From: Streptomyces sp. TG1A-60
GTDB taxonomy: Bacteria > Actinomycetota > Actinomycetes > Streptomycetales > Streptomycetaceae
Assembly: GCF_037201975.1 (NCBI RefSeq)
Contig: NZ_CP147520.1
Location: forward strand, 3,906,001-3,970,000
Direction: 5' to 3'
DNA: 64,000 nucleotides
Shown: piece by piece, positions 1 through 7,743 of the stretch
How positions within the stretch are numbered: the stretch's first letter is position 1
Layout: each line of letters starts with the position of its first letter
Made by a program: the position numbers and the translations under genes
The notes under the pieces: model-generated
What the model saw: only the letters and a program-made list of their open reading frames with translations
What the model was told of the DNA's origin: nothing
The model's database searches: none

Positions 1-29
1 CCCCGCCCCCGCCCCGTCCGGGTGTGCGG

Positions 30-1118
30 CTACTTGAGCTCGGCTTCGGTGTAGTAGCCGCTGGCGACCAGGAGGTACTCGTAGTTGGTCTTGTCGACGC
101 TCATGGGCTGGAGCAGGTAGGCGGGTACAGCCTTGACGCCGTTGTTGTAGGACCTTCTGTTGTTCAGCTCCGGCGTCTTGTCGTTGAGTATGTCGTCGGC
201 CATGTCCGCGGCGACCCCGGCGAGCTGGCGGAGGTCCTTGTAGACGGTCTGGGACTGCTCGCCCGCGATGATCGACTTCACCGAGGCCAGTTCGGCGTCC
301 TGGCCGGTGATGACCGGGAGGGGTTCGCCGGCGGTGCCGTAGCCGTGCGACTTGAGCGCGGACAGGATGCCGATGGAGATGCCGTCGTACGGCGACAGGA
401 CCGCGTCGACCGTCTCGGTCCGGTACGTCTCGTCGAGGAGGCCGTTCATCCGCTTCTGCGCGGTGGGCCCGTCCCAGCGCAGGGTGGTGATCTCGTCGAG
501 CTCGGTCTGGCCGGACCGGACGACCAACTGCTCGCTGTCCAGGTAGGGCTGCAGGAGGTGCATCGCGCCGTCGAAGAAGTACTTGGTGTTGTTGTCGTCG
601 GGGGAGCCGGCGAACAACTCGATGTTGAACGGGCCCTTGCCGTCCTCCAGGCCGAGCTCGTCGATGATGTGGAGGGCCTGGAGCCGGCCGACCTGCTCGT
701 TGTCGAAGGAGACGTAGTAGTCGACGTTCTTGGTGCCGAGGATGAGCCGGTCGTAGGAGATCACCGGGATGCCGGCTTCGGCCGCCTGTCGGAGCGCGCC
801 GTTCAGCGACTTGTTGTCGATGGCCGCGATGATCAGTGCGTCGACGCCCTGCTTGATCAGTTTCTCGACCTGTGAGACCTGGGCTTTCGGGTCGTCGTCG
901 CCATAGACCAGCTCGGTCTTGTACCCCTTGTCCCGCAGGTCCTCGACGACGCTCTTGCCGTCGGTGAGCCAGCGCTCCGAGGCCCGGGTCGGCAGGGCGA
1001 CTCCGATGGTGCCGCCCTCGGAGCCGGCCTCGCTGGTCTCGCCGCCGCAGGCGGACACGGTGAGGGCGAGGGAGGCGGCTCCGGCGATGGCGGCGAGGAC
1101 GGCTCTTCGGTTGCGCAT
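30..1118 (-). CDS. Sugar ABC transporter substrate-binding lipoprotein (ChvE/XylF-like)
   Basis: Extracellular sugar-binding lipoprotein of the periplasmic-binding-protein type 1 class, expected to deliver a monosaccharide to a membrane permease and ATPase that would lie outside the window. The 362-residue protein starts with a lipoprotein signal (MRNRR, hydrophobic core, SAC-GG lipobox with the acceptor at Cys24). The mature part has the repeated hinge-and-lobe pattern of this family, including DALIIAAIDNKSL and a GQDAELASVKSIIAGEQSQTVYKD segment close to that of xylose/multiple-sugar binding proteins. The ATG at 1118 was chosen over an upstream extension because the signal peptide starts exactly there and an AGGGAAC ribosome site precedes it. 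The substrate is inferred only from family resemblance. Confidence 0.9.
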   Translation of the reverse strand: MRNRRAVLAAIAGAASLALTVSACGGETSEAGSEGGTIGVALPTRASERWLTDGKSVVEDLRDKGYKTELVYGDDDPKAQVSQVEKLIKQGVDALIIAAIDNKSLNGALRQAAEAGIPVISYDRLILGTKNVDYYVSFDNEQVGRLQALHIIDELGLEDGKGPFNIELFAGSPDDNNTKYFFDGAMHLLQPYLDSEQLVVRSGQTELDEITTLRWDGPTAQKRMNGLLDETYRTETVDAVLSPYDGISIGILSALKSHGYGTAGEPLPVITGQDAELASVKSIIAGEQSQTVYKDLRQLAGVAADMADDILNDKTPELNNRRSYNNGVKAVPAYLLQPMSVDKTNYEYLLVASGYYTEAELK

Positions 1119-1899
1119 GGGTGAATGTTCCCTGTTCTTCTCGTCGTTGAGAGGATGACGGCGTACCAGATGCCGGTGGGGGTGGAGCGGGCCGGGCAGG
1201 ACCAGAACACATCGGACGCGGCCCACCCGCTCACGGGCGCTCCGGGATCGGGTCCCGCAGGGGGGCGCCGTACGGCTGGATCCCGGGCGCCCCGGACGGA
1301 CCGGACGTCAGGCAGAGCGGTGTGCGCCACGGAGGGTCCGCTCGGCGGCCCCGTGGATCGCGCCGGGCCCCCCGAGGTCGTCGGGGGGCACGGTGCACAG
1401 GTCTCAACATAATGAACCGCCGTCGGGTCCCGCTGAAGTCATCGCGAATCAGAGCACCCGGGGCTCGCCGACTCTCGCGATCCCTTCGCCGGTGCGCACC
1501 GGTGCGCGGGTCTGGCTGCGCCACGGCGTTCCGGGCACGTGTGTGCTGATTCCGGTGCTACGCAGGGCACTTGCCTCTCAATCGTTCGAAATCTCGTCTC
1601 ATGGTCGGAATGCTGGCGTGACATTAGGAGAGGGCGTGTGGAGTGTCAACGGGACGAACACGGACAGCTCCCGGAAAGATGCCGAAGATCGCCATCGGTC
1701 CTCGGAGCCACGTCCGCCCCGAGGCTCATCGGCCAGGTCCAGGCGTCGGCGGGCCTCAGCGTCGGCCTGGTGAACCGCGAGAACCCGTCTTGTTTGTGCG
1801 GAGCCCGCGGCCGGGGCCCGGGCCGCGGGCTGTGCTGTCGGTTCGACTGGTTCGGCGCCGTCGGTAACGGGCCCGGAGAGCCTGCCGGAACGGGGACGC
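1119..1899. other. Intergenic stretch without a convincing gene
   Basis: About 780 bases between the sugar-binding lipoprotein and the small membrane protein. Open frames here are arginine/proline-rich, have no ribosome site and resemble antisense shadows. The sequence holds a G/C-rich perfect hairpin near its right end and AT-rich steps around 1405-1420 that could belong to the promoter of the lipoprotein gene. Nothing else could be supported. Confidence 0.5.
1802..1831. terminator. GC-rich hairpin, probable terminator of the DUF5994 operon
   Basis: AGCCCGCGGCC pairs perfectly with GGCCGCGGGCT eight bases later (11-bp stem). It lies just past the stop of the leftward small membrane protein gene. 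There is no T tract, which is common for Streptomyces terminators. Confidence 0.5.
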
Positions 1900-2187
1900 T
1901 CACCGGGCTCCTTCACGGGTGCGGCGCCGGGGTCGGAGCCAGGGGCGGAGCCGCCGGCGTCCGCCGTGGCGATGGTCGCGACGGGCGGTGCCGCTCGTCC
2001 CCGCCCCGTCGCGGGCCTTCGGCGGAGCCGACGGCGCCGGTCCCGCGACAGGCAGCCCGGAGCGGCCGTAGTGGAAGTCGGCGATGCGTTCGTCGTGCTG
2101 CGAGTTGAGCCGGTGGATGAGGAGCACCCCGAGAGCGATGACTCCCAGGATCACCGCCACGGTCACGAACGTCTCCACGGTCCTCAC
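1900..2187 (-). CDS. Small single-pass membrane protein
   Basis: A 95-residue protein of unknown function. Residues 5-25 form one clear membrane span (ETFVTVAVILGVIALGVLLI), followed by a short basic segment and a low-complexity Pro/Ala/Arg tail. The GTG start overlaps the stop codon of the upstream DUF5994 gene (GTGA), so the two are probably translationally coupled. Only the first 50 or so residues look conserved; the Arg-rich C-terminus may drift. The operon position suggests a role shared with the DUF5994 proteins, but that role is unknown. Confidence 0.6.
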   Translation of the reverse strand: MRTVETFVTVAVILGVIALGVLLIHRLNSQHDERIADFHYGRSGLPVAGPAPSAPPKARDGAGTSGTARRDHRHGGRRRLRPWLRPRRRTREGAR

Positions 2188-2783
2188 CTTCCCCTCGGCC
2201 GCTGGCGCATCGTGGCCGTCGCGGCCGGGCTCCCAGGACGTGCGACCGGGTCGCGGGCCCCGTGTCCTCCTTCGGAGTCCCAGACCCCTTCGACGGCCCG
2301 GTCGGCCTCGTCGACCGTCCGCAGGCGCGCCGCCTCCTCCGTCAACCGGCTCGCGGTCGACGTGCCGCGTGGATCACTCGCGGCGGCCATCAGCCAGGCG
2401 GCCGACACGGGAGTCGTCTCCGGGGGGACCACCAGGAGGTTCCAGCGGCCCGTGCGGTACGAGAGCAACAGCAGTTCGTGCGGGTCCTGCTCCGGCAGGA
2501 ACCAGCCCACCTTCATCACATGCCCGGTGACCGGCACCTTGCGCGGAACGACCCGCCAGCGGGTGGGATTCACCGAGACCCGGGTGATCCGCCCCCACAG
2601 CGGATCCAACACGGCTGCCAGTGAGGGGAGTTCCGCCCCGAGATCGCGGGAGCGAGGCCACCAGGCGCCGTCCAGCAAAGGCGGTGCGGGACCGACGGGA
2701 GCCAGTGCCAGACGCAGAGAAGAGGACGAGGAGAACCGGTGATCGGCTTCGACTGTCGGCTTGCGGGAAATGGTCGCAGTCAT
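2184..2783 (-). CDS. DUF5994 family protein (copy 2)
   Basis: Soluble protein of the actinobacterial DUF5994 family, function unknown. The signature LDGAWWPRSRDLGAELPSL lies near residues 36-54, followed by GRITRVSVNP, a KVGWF segment and the LLLLSY(R)TGRWNLLVVPP core typical of the family. The start was placed at the internal ATG (MTATISRKP), because the 14 upstream residues are an Arg-rich extension without a ribosome site. It is one of three paralogues within 2.7 kb, most similar to the rightward copy at 4123. It lies upstream of, and overlaps, the small membrane protein gene. Confidence 0.8.
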   Translation of the reverse strand: MTATISRKPTVEADHRFSSSSSLRLALAPVGPAPPLLDGAWWPRSRDLGAELPSLAAVLDPLWGRITRVSVNPTRWRVVPRKVPVTGHVMKVGWFLPEQDPHELLLLSYRTGRWNLLVVPPETTPVSAAWLMAAASDPRGTSTASRLTEEAARLRTVDEADRAVEGVWDSEGGHGARDPVARPGSPAATATMRQRPRGR

Positions 2784-2962
2784 GACGCGGACCCTGCCCC
2801 GGGCCGACCGCGACCGGCCCGGCATATTCCATCGCCGAGGACGACACGAGCCTGGAAGCCGGTGCGCGAAATGTCCTCGGTGATTTCAGCGTACTCCTCG
2901 GACAGCTCCAACGACTTCGGCACCAAGGCCGCCCCGACCACGGCCATCCCGATCACGGCCAT
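2780..2962 (-). CDS. Possible small hydrophobic protein between two DUF5994 genes
   Basis: Sixty codons beginning MAVIGMAVVGAALVPKSLELSEEYAEITEDI: a short hydrophobic N-terminus followed by an acidic stretch, then a Gly/Arg-rich end. Its stop codon overlaps the ATG of the next DUF5994 gene (ATGA), as expected for a coupled operon gene. No ribosome site is obvious and I do not recognise the sequence. It may be a chance frame filling the gap between the flanking genes. Confidence 0.3.
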   Translation of the reverse strand: MAVIGMAVVGAALVPKSLELSEEYAEITEDISRTGFQARVVLGDGICRAGRGRPGAGSAS

Positions 2963-3021
2963 CCCGGCGCCGACGACGGTCCGGCCCGACGACCGCCGCG
3001 GCTGGCCGAGACGTTTCCGGG

Positions 3022-3534
3022 CTATCCGCCGCCGGCCTGCGGGCCTTGGCCGGCGCTCGGGTCCGCCCGCCCGGTGCCGGTGTCGATGAGGATCTGTTCG
3101 GCCTGCGTCACGCTGCCGGTACGGACGGCCTCAGCCATGGCGGCCCGCGCGGCGTCGGGCGCCGCGTGCGGCGGGACCACGAGGAGGGAGAAGAGATCCT
3201 GCTCGCCACGGGTGATCAGGACGGTGTCGTCGCCGACCGGGAAGGATTCGATGTGGACGACACGGTCGTCGATGGTCATCCGCGTCGGCAACTCCTCCCA
3301 GGCGCCGGTGTCCAGGCCGACACGCGTGATGGGCCCCAGGTGCTCCGTCAGTGCGGTGATCAGGCTGGGGAGTTCGGCGGCGATGTCGCGGGAACGAGGC
3401 CACCACGCCCCGTCGAGCACGCCCTGCCGGTAACGGTTCGTCTCCAGCCGTACGACAGCCGTCCCGGGCCGCACGGCCTCGTGAACGGCGTCGGGGAGGA
3501 GCCTGGTCACACGCGGGGAGTCGGAGTCGGCCAT
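3022..3534 (-). CDS. DUF5994 family protein (copy 1)
   Basis: 170-residue DUF5994 protein starting MADSDSPRVTRLLPD. It carries the family signature LDGAWWPRSRDIAAELPSLITAL, then GPITRVGLDTGAW, a DDRVVHIESFPVGDDTVLITR segment and LFSLLVVPPHAAPDAA. It is more divergent than the other two copies: the KVGWF and RTGRW blocks are replaced by HIESF and EQDLF. It is the first gene of a leftward group (DUF5994, small ORF, DUF5994, small membrane protein). Function unknown. Confidence 0.8.
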   Translation of the reverse strand: MADSDSPRVTRLLPDAVHEAVRPGTAVVRLETNRYRQGVLDGAWWPRSRDIAAELPSLITALTEHLGPITRVGLDTGAWEELPTRMTIDDRVVHIESFPVGDDTVLITRGEQDLFSLLVVPPHAAPDAARAAMAEAVRTGSVTQAEQILIDTGTGRADPSAGQGPQAGGG

Positions 3535-3714
3535 CGCTCTCGCCTGCCTGCCTGCCTGGAATGAGGACACCGAGGGGCTTCCTCGTTTCACGGTACTCCC
3601 CGGCCGACGGCGGCCCGGGAAGCCCGCCGGTCACCCCCGGGGCCACCGGGCACACCGGAGTAAGGTGAGAGATCCGGCCCGTCTCCTACCGGGACACAGC
3701 ACGTCGAGGTCGCC

Positions 3715-3957
3715 ATGCAGTCCACGGGAACACCCTCGGACGAGCACGCCGAGGTCCGCATCGTCGCCGCGTCGCCCGAGGTCGCCCGCCGGGTCGCGGA
3801 GGTGCTCCGCCGTTGCTTCGCCGCCACCGAGCAGCGCAGCTACCCGGCGGGCGCCGACGGAGGAACACGCCTCGACCTCACCGTGGACACCACACGCGCG
3901 GCGGAACCGGCACAGTCGTGGCTGGAGAGCAGCCGCTCCGCGGAGGACGGCGGCTGA
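3715..3957 (+). CDS. Small conserved hypothetical protein
   Basis: An 80-residue soluble protein (MQSTGTPSDEHAEVRIVAASPEVARRVAEVLRRCF...). It has a beta-strand/helix/beta-strand look: RIVAASPEVARRVAEVLRRC followed by a charged loop and TRLDLTVDTTRAAEPA. An AGGTCG ribosome-like site lies just upstream. It is divergent from the DUF5994 copy 1 gene and upstream of copy 3, so it probably belongs to the same cluster. No function can be assigned. Confidence 0.6.
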   Translation: MQSTGTPSDEHAEVRIVAASPEVARRVAEVLRRCFAATEQRSYPAGADGGTRLDLTVDTTRAAEPAQSWLESSRSAEDGG

Positions 3958-4122
3958 CGGGTGTGAGCCGCCGCCCGGGAAGCGTCCGCCCGGCCCCTTC
4001 GGGGAGTAGCGTGAACTCAACGGGAGCACTTCGTACACCGGCTCCGATGCCGGTGTCGTTCCCGGTGAACGAAGACACCGGGCGGTCGCGCGAGCGCAGC
4101 GGTCCGGAGACGGGTTTGCGCG

Positions 4123-4671
4123 ATGTCCCCGACCACCTCCCATCCCCCGCTACGGTCCGTTCCCTTCAGGACCCCGACCGCGCGCCTCGCGCTGAGATCC
4201 AGGAGCCCGTCCGCGGGGAGCGCCGAGCTGGACGGCGCCTGGTGGCCTCGTTCACGTGACCTGGCGGGCGAACTCTCCGACTTGGCGGACGTGCTGGATC
4301 CGCTGTGGGGGCGGATCACCCGTATCGCGGTCAACCCCCGCTACTGGCCGATCCTTCCGCCGAGGGTCTTCGTCAACGGCCATGTGGTGAAGGTCGGTTG
4401 GTTCACCTCGGAGCTGGACCCGCACAAGATCCTTCTACTGTCCTACACCGCGGGCCGCTGGGATCTCCTGGTGATCCCCCCGGAGACCGGCGCCCCCTCC
4501 GCCGCCCGGCTGATGGTCGCCGCGAGCGCGGACACCGGCCCGCCGATGACCGCGACCGCGCTCATGACGGCGGAACGGACCCGCCACAGGAGCCCGGAAG
4601 CCTGGAAGGACGTGAGCGGCGGCGCCCTGTCGTCACCCGGCCCGGATCAGCTGCGCGCCGTGGGGATGTGA
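4123..4671 (+). CDS. DUF5994 family protein (copy 3)
   Basis: 182-residue DUF5994 protein. The signature LDGAWWPRSRDLAGELSDLADVLDPLWGRITRIAVNPRYW is nearly the same as in copy 2, as are KVGWFTSELDPHKILLLSYTAGRWDLLVIPPET and a following AARLMVAAS helix. The N-terminal 36 residues are variable. Copies 2 and 3 are clearly a recent duplication pair in opposite orientations, whereas copy 1 is older. Function unknown. Confidence 0.8.
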   Translation: MSPTTSHPPLRSVPFRTPTARLALRSRSPSAGSAELDGAWWPRSRDLAGELSDLADVLDPLWGRITRIAVNPRYWPILPPRVFVNGHVVKVGWFTSELDPHKILLLSYTAGRWDLLVIPPETGAPSAARLMVAASADTGPPMTATALMTAERTRHRSPEAWKDVSGGALSSPGPDQLRAVGM

Positions 4672-5194
4672 CCGCCGCCCTGGTCACCGCCACGGCCGTC
4701 AGCGGCTGCCGACCCGCCCGTGCGGTTCCTTGTCGGCAGTCGTCCCTCGATGAGGGAACGGACCTCGACCCGCAGGACGTGGGGGGACGCGGGTTGGGGC
4801 GCCGCGGTGGCCTCCGCGGCGGCGTCGGCGGCCCTCCCGCGGCCCACGCTCCAGGCCCTCGATAACAGCAGGTAATAAATCTTCTGAATTTCATCACCTA
4901 TGCACTGCGATCCGATACTCAAGATAATCCCCGCCGTTTGCCCTTCCCTCGAATGCCCGATACCTGAGCCGCGCGAGGCTCGTTGGGTGAACGTGACACA
5001 GATCTCCTCCCCAGCTGACCAGACCGCCCCCAGAAGGCGGCATCGCTTCGTTCGAGTCGGTCGAAAGAAGAATGGGCCTCACGTGCTACTCGGACCTTCT
5101 TGCAGATTTCCTTGAAATCATAACAAGCTGGAAAGAGAATACCGGCGCGCTGCGAGCAGGAGCGTGCAGGAGTCGACGAGGGGCAGGATTCGGG
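4672..5194 (+). other. Intergenic stretch upstream of the DUF2637 gene
   Basis: About 520 bases with no supportable gene. The right half (4870-5170) is noticeably richer in A/T than the surroundings (for example around the tracts at 4870-4890 and 5110-5135), as expected for a promoter region of the following gene. No operator or repeat was recognised. Confidence 0.4.
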
Positions 5195-5881
5195 ATGAGA
5201 ACCGACTATGACGCGGTGGGCCAGGACCCTGATGACACTCAGCCGTTCGCCACGCAGAGCCTCTACTACATTCCCGACCCGAGAAGCCCGTCGGAGGGCT
5301 GGGATCCGGACGAAGAGCTGGCTCAGATCCTGTATACGACGCAGAGCGCGGACCTCGCGCCTCCCTCACACGACAGTCCCAGGCGCCCACGCCGCCCGGC
5401 CAGCCGACGACGGCCTCGTCCAGGCGCGCACATCGTCTCCGGGAACTCGCGCGTCATCACCATCGCATTCCTGATCGCCATAATCGTCCTGTGCGCCTTG
5501 GCGATGCTGTGCTGGTCGCTCTCCTATTCGTATCGTCAACTGCACGACATCGCGCTTCTGGTCGTGTCGGACAAGTTGGCGCAATGGTGGCCGTTGACGG
5601 TGTACGGGCCATGGCTGGTGGCTGGTCTATCCATTCTGCGGGCGTCGGTTCAGCACCGGACCGCTCGGCGCTCGTGGACGGTGATGCTGATTTCCTCCGG
5701 AACCGCGGCGGCTCTCTGCGTCGGTCAGGCGCCGAGTTCCCTGCTCGCGATGGTGATCGTCGGGATTCCGCCGATCACCGCCCTGGTCTGTTTCCGAGAA
5801 CTCGTCGGTCAGTTCTCGTCTCGGTCCGGCGCCCGGCATGCCGCCGACACCGTGAGAAGACCGGTGAAAGAAAGACCGTAG
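5195..5881 (+). CDS. DUF2637 domain membrane protein
   Basis: A 228-residue protein. The first 80 residues are hydrophilic and acidic, then a Pro/Arg-rich linker, then the DUF2637 membrane domain with about four spans beginning VITIAFLIAIIVLCALAMLCWS. The family hallmark follows: SYSYRQLHDIALLV, then WWPLTVYGPWLVAGLSILRAS. DUF2637 proteins resemble the SpdB spread proteins of actinomycete plasmids and integrative elements, and some are chromosomal orphans. No other conjugation gene is nearby, so a transfer role is not supported here. The ATG at 5195 was chosen because the upstream extension is poorly coding. Confidence 0.75.
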   Translation: MRTDYDAVGQDPDDTQPFATQSLYYIPDPRSPSEGWDPDEELAQILYTTQSADLAPPSHDSPRRPRRPASRRRPRPGAHIVSGNSRVITIAFLIAIIVLCALAMLCWSLSYSYRQLHDIALLVVSDKLAQWWPLTVYGPWLVAGLSILRASVQHRTARRSWTVMLISSGTAAALCVGQAPSSLLAMVIVGIPPITALVCFRELVGQFSSRSGARHAADTVRRPVKERP

Positions 5882-5973
5882 TGATTTCGTCGGTTTTTCG
5901 GATAAGAGAAGACTTCGGCCGAACGCGGAGTTCCGCGTACATGAGGCCGCGCGGGTGACCGGGTGACCGGAGC

Positions 5974-7737
5974 TCAACGTCGTCGGCCCGCCGGGCGGCC
6001 GATCGCCGTGCCGGAGACGGCGAGCACCGAGAGGAGAACGAGGGCGAGGGCGGGGCCGAGGACGGTCCAGGGGGCCAGTTCGACGTAGGGCTGGTTCTCG
6101 GAGAGCAGGCGGCCCCACTCCGGGGTGGGGGGCTGTTCGCCCAGGCCGAGGAAGCCGAGGGAGGCCAGGACGAGGACTGTCGTGGGCAGCCGTAGCAGGG
6201 CGTTGCGCACCAGTGCGGGCAGGACCGCCGGCAGCAGGTGGTGGCGCAGGAGGTAGGAGCGGCCCGCGCCGAAGGAGATCGACGCGAGCATGTGGCCGCT
6301 GGCCCGTTCCTGTTCGAGGAGGGCGGCGGTCTGTGCGGCGTAGGGGGTCCAGGCCACCAGGCACACCGCGCACGCGGCGCCCCAGACCGACGGCCCGGTC
6401 ACCGCGGTCGTGAGCAGTCCGGCGAGGACGGCCGGCAGGGTGGAGACCACCTCGGTCAGGCCCGCGCCGACCTGTGTCGCCGTGCCGATGAGAAGGCCGG
6501 CGAGGGCGCTGACCACGGTCACCGTGAGGGCCACCCCGGCCGTGCGGAGGGCTCCGTGGCCGAGCCGGGCCAGCAGGTCGCGGCCGAGTGAGTCGGTGCC
6601 GAGCGGGTGCGCGGCGGACGGTGGGAGCAGCCGCGCCGTGGTGTCCACGAGCAGGGGGTCACGCAGGAGGCCGGCGACGACCAGGGTGAGCAGGGCGAGG
6701 GCGCAGAAGCCGACGATCCAGGGCAGTGAACGGGGCCGGGGGAGTGTGGGCGGGTGCAGGGCGGGCAGGGCACCGTCCCGCAGGGCGGGGCCGAGCAGAG
6801 CACGGCGTACGGCCTGGATGACGAGGCCGGCGCAGACTCCGAGCAGGACCAGGGCCAGGGTCGCGGTCTGCAGCGGCGGGAGGTCCTGGGCGATGGCGGC
6901 CTCCAGCGCGAGGCGGCCGAGGCCCGGGATGTTGAAGATCTTCTCCACCGCGACCGCGCCGCCGACGAGGGCGACGACGGTCGGCAGGAGCTGCGGAAGC
7001 ACCCCGGACAGCGCGCGGCGCAGCGCGGTGCGCGCGATACGGCCGGACGGGAGGCCGTTCGCACGCCAGGTCCGTGCCCAGGGCTCGTGGAAGGCGGCGG
7101 GCAGGGACTGGTCGAGCAGTCCGCCGATCATCGCCCCGGAGGGCACCCCGAGGGCGAGCGCGGGTAGGACCATCGACCGCGGTCCCGCCCAGCCCTGGGA
7201 GGGGAACCAGCCCAGCCACACCCCGCACACCGTCGCGAGCAGCGAGGCGAGCAGGAACTTGGGCAGCGCGGCGAGGACGGCCGCCCCGGTGCCCGCCCGC
7301 CCCTGCCGCAGCCGCCGCCGGGACCCGAGATGGAGGGTGCGGGCACAGACCAGCGCGGCGACCGCGACGGTCACCGTCAGCGCCCCGAGCATCAGCGTGA
7401 CGGAGACCGCGAAGGCATTCGTCACCTCCGGCAGGACCGGTTCGCCCGACACCCAGGAGGTGCCCGCGTCGCCGTGCGCCAGCCCGTCCAGCCACGCCGC
7501 GAGGTGCGCCAACGGCCCCTCGTCCAGGCCCAGTCGCTCGCGTAGGGCGGACAACTGCGCCGGGGTCGGGTCCTGTTCGGCGGAGCGGGCGCGCAGGACG
7601 GTCAGCGCGGGGTCGGTGCCGGACAGCCAGGGCAGGAACGCGACGGCCGTCAGCAGCGTGCCCCCGGCGACGACCCGGCCGACCCCGGCGCGCCACCGGG
7701 TCGGCCGGCCGTGGGCGGCGGCCGGTGCGACGCTCAT
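5974..7737 (-). CDS. Fused two-domain ABC permease (DppB/OppB + DppC/OppC type)
   Basis: One 587-residue polypeptide holding two complete permease halves of the peptide/nickel transporter class. Residues 1-320 are DppB-like (short first span, long external loop with LSALRERLGLDEGPLAHLAAWL, EAA-like loop with PALVALGVPSGA and GGAVAVEKIFNIPGLGRLALEAA). Residues 335-587 are DppC-like (HPLGTDSLGRDLLARLGHGALRTAGVAL, SFGAGRSYLLRHHLLPAVLPALVRNALLRLPTTVLVLASLGFLGLGEQPPTPEWGRLL). These are normally two genes. It begins six bases after the stop of the binding-protein gene, so the two form an operon behind an iron box. No cognate ATPase gene is present in the window. Confidence 0.88.
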   Translation of the reverse strand: MSVAPAAAHGRPTRWRAGVGRVVAGGTLLTAVAFLPWLSGTDPALTVLRARSAEQDPTPAQLSALRERLGLDEGPLAHLAAWLDGLAHGDAGTSWVSGEPVLPEVTNAFAVSVTLMLGALTVTVAVAALVCARTLHLGSRRRLRQGRAGTGAAVLAALPKFLLASLLATVCGVWLGWFPSQGWAGPRSMVLPALALGVPSGAMIGGLLDQSLPAAFHEPWARTWRANGLPSGRIARTALRRALSGVLPQLLPTVVALVGGAVAVEKIFNIPGLGRLALEAAIAQDLPPLQTATLALVLLGVCAGLVIQAVRRALLGPALRDGALPALHPPTLPRPRSLPWIVGFCALALLTLVVAGLLRDPLLVDTTARLLPPSAAHPLGTDSLGRDLLARLGHGALRTAGVALTVTVVSALAGLLIGTATQVGAGLTEVVSTLPAVLAGLLTTAVTGPSVWGAACAVCLVAWTPYAAQTAALLEQERASGHMLASISFGAGRSYLLRHHLLPAVLPALVRNALLRLPTTVLVLASLGFLGLGEQPPTPEWGRLLSENQPYVELAPWTVLGPALALVLLSVLAVSGTAIGRPAGRRR

Positions 7738-7743
7738 CGGCGG

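Noticed and set aside
24..875. Long rightward frame opposite the sugar-binding lipoprotein
   Set aside because: Val/Gly/Leu-rich antisense shadow of a clearly real gene, with no domain or ribosome site.
5195..5881. Integrative conjugative element based on the DUF2637 (SpdB-like) protein
   Set aside because: No integrase, attachment repeats, FtsK-type transfer protein or replication gene nearby.
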